Source: Candidatus Cloacimonadota bacterium
GTDB taxonomy: Bacteria; Cloacimonadota; Cloacimonadia; Cloacimonadales; Cloacimonadaceae
Length of the DNA: 44,420 nucleotides
Assembly (NCBI GenBank): GCA_028681035.1
Contig: JAQUJJ010000014.1
Location: forward strand, 1-44,420
Direction: 5' to 3'
The position numbers and the translations under genes were made by a program. Below are positions 43,973-44,420 of the stretch, piece by piece; position 1 is the stretch's first letter; each line of letters opens with the position of its first letter. The notes under the pieces were generated by a model. It was not told the DNA's origin, did no database searches, and saw only the letters and a program-made list of their open reading frames with translations.

Positions 43973-44204
43973 AAAAGCTGTGATTGCCATCGCGCACAAG
44001 CTTGCCAAAGCCATCTATGCGATTGTCCATGACGATAAAGAGTACGAAGAGAAAACTGATAGCTTCTTTTTACTTTATCGCTATGAAAAAGATCTCAAAC
44101 TACTGTCCCGATTGACCGAGAGATTGGGCAAGGATGTCGTTAAGATGCATATTGAGGATATTCCTGACGTTCCTGACATTCCTGACACCAACCAAGAGCA
44201 CTGA
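43962..44204 (+). pseudogene. Frameshifted C-terminal remnant of the IS110 transposase
   Basis: The frame reads 'KKAVIAIAHKLAKAIYAIV', the classic last helix of IS110 transposases, in the +1 frame relative to the main ORF. It continues into 'DDKEYEEKTDSFF' and ends with an unusual 'DIPDVPDIPDT' tail from three tandem copies of TTCCTGACR. The ATG at its start is fortuitous. It is read as the separated end of the transposase. Confidence 0.7.
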
Positions 44205-44208
44205 TACT

Positions 44209-44415
44209 ATGAAGAATCGCAAGAAGTTAAAATCACTACCCACAAGGTCGGATGTTTTTTGGACTCTACTTTCATGTATTGCCGTAGTCAACATGACCTA
44301 TAAGTTCTATACAGAACTACAGAATGAGATTGCCCCTGTGGCAAAGCTCGCATGTAAAACTAAACTATTTTTTCTAAAGAAAAGTAGTTTGAATAAATCG
44401 ACTTCTGCGCTTTAA
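44209..44415 (+). CDS. Small hypothetical protein, one membrane segment
   Basis: A 68-residue ORF starting five bases after the transposase remnant. It has a basic N-terminus ('MKNRKKLKSL'), one hydrophobic segment (about 17-31, 'VFWTLLSCIAVVNMT') and a Lys/Ser-rich end. It matches no family I recognise. It may be chance or an element passenger; no strong RBS precedes it. Confidence 0.3.
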   Translation: MKNRKKLKSLPTRSDVFWTLLSCIAVVNMTYKFYTELQNEIAPVAKLACKTKLFFLKKSSLNKSTSAL

Positions 44416-44420
44416 CATAG

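Larger units (their letters stand above)
42852..44204 (+). mobile_element. IS110-family insertion sequence, ends not defined
   Basis: The span covers the leader upstream of the transposase through its frameshifted 3' remnant. IS110 elements lack clear terminal inverted repeats, so the ends cannot be read from one copy. The leader (42852-42958) could hold part of the bridge RNA known from some IS110 elements, but no structure is assigned. Confidence 0.5.

Noticed and set aside
1..44420. tRNA, rRNA or riboswitch genes
   Set aside because: Scanning the intergenic regions by eye showed no cloverleaf with a TTCGA-type T-loop and no known riboswitch core; a covariance search could still find one.

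Overview
The window looks like chromosomal DNA of an anaerobic, outer-membrane-bearing bacterium of the FCB assemblage, most like Cloacimonadota (Candidatus Cloacimonas and relatives). This rests on three observations. There is an ion-pumping Rnf complex in the order C-D-G-E-A-B. KdsB implies a lipopolysaccharide outer membrane. Several secreted proteins end in the 'NPFNP...SSGIYY' FlgD-like C-terminal sorting domain used by type IX-like export. The phylum assignment is inference; no rRNA or tRNA gene was seen.

Layout. 1-6,003 (minus strand) is a fatty-acid/phospholipid operon read rpmF-plsX-fabH-fabD-fabG-acpP-fabF-rnc, with rnc cut by the window edge. 6,368-8,528 (minus) is a two-gene unit of a LexA-like self-cleaving repressor followed by rmuC. 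8,529-9,201 is gene-free and packed with inverted repeats. 9,202-16,346 holds two divergent secreted proteins: a DUF2341/LamG protein, and a 1,717-residue multidomain protein with Ig-like repeats and two lamin-tail domains. 16,347-17,376 has a terminator, palindromic repeats, a 15-bp tandem array and a hotdog thioesterase. 17,377-19,872 is a YfhO-type membrane protein.

19,871-27,052 is the most unusual part. Two large composite direct repeats bracket a roughly 6-kb cassette. It holds a small ORF, a divergent sigma-factor-like regulator that overlaps that ORF, a nested DNA dyad at the next gene's start codon, and two secreted proteins with sorting domains.

27,183-33,273 (plus) returns to housekeeping and envelope genes: corA, queD, engB, mnmG, kdsB and a secreted 5'-nucleotidase-like phosphoesterase. 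33,521-36,587 (minus) is a DUF4390-like gene, an NtrY-like histidine kinase and an NtrX/NtrC-like sigma-54 activator. 37,041-42,241 (plus) is the full rnf operon. From 42,242 to the end are a hairpin, a 25-unit 8-bp tandem array, a likely terminator, two more palindromic elements, and an IS110-family transposase whose C-terminal part is deleted and frameshifted.

Across the window, short repeat families recur between genes and often sit exactly at gene 3' ends. One roughly 220-240 bp element occurs upstream of both the rpmF-fab operon and the DUF4390-kinase operon and carries a shared promoter-like block. The best candidates for new biology are the sigma-like/secreted-protein cassette and this promoter-bearing repeat.
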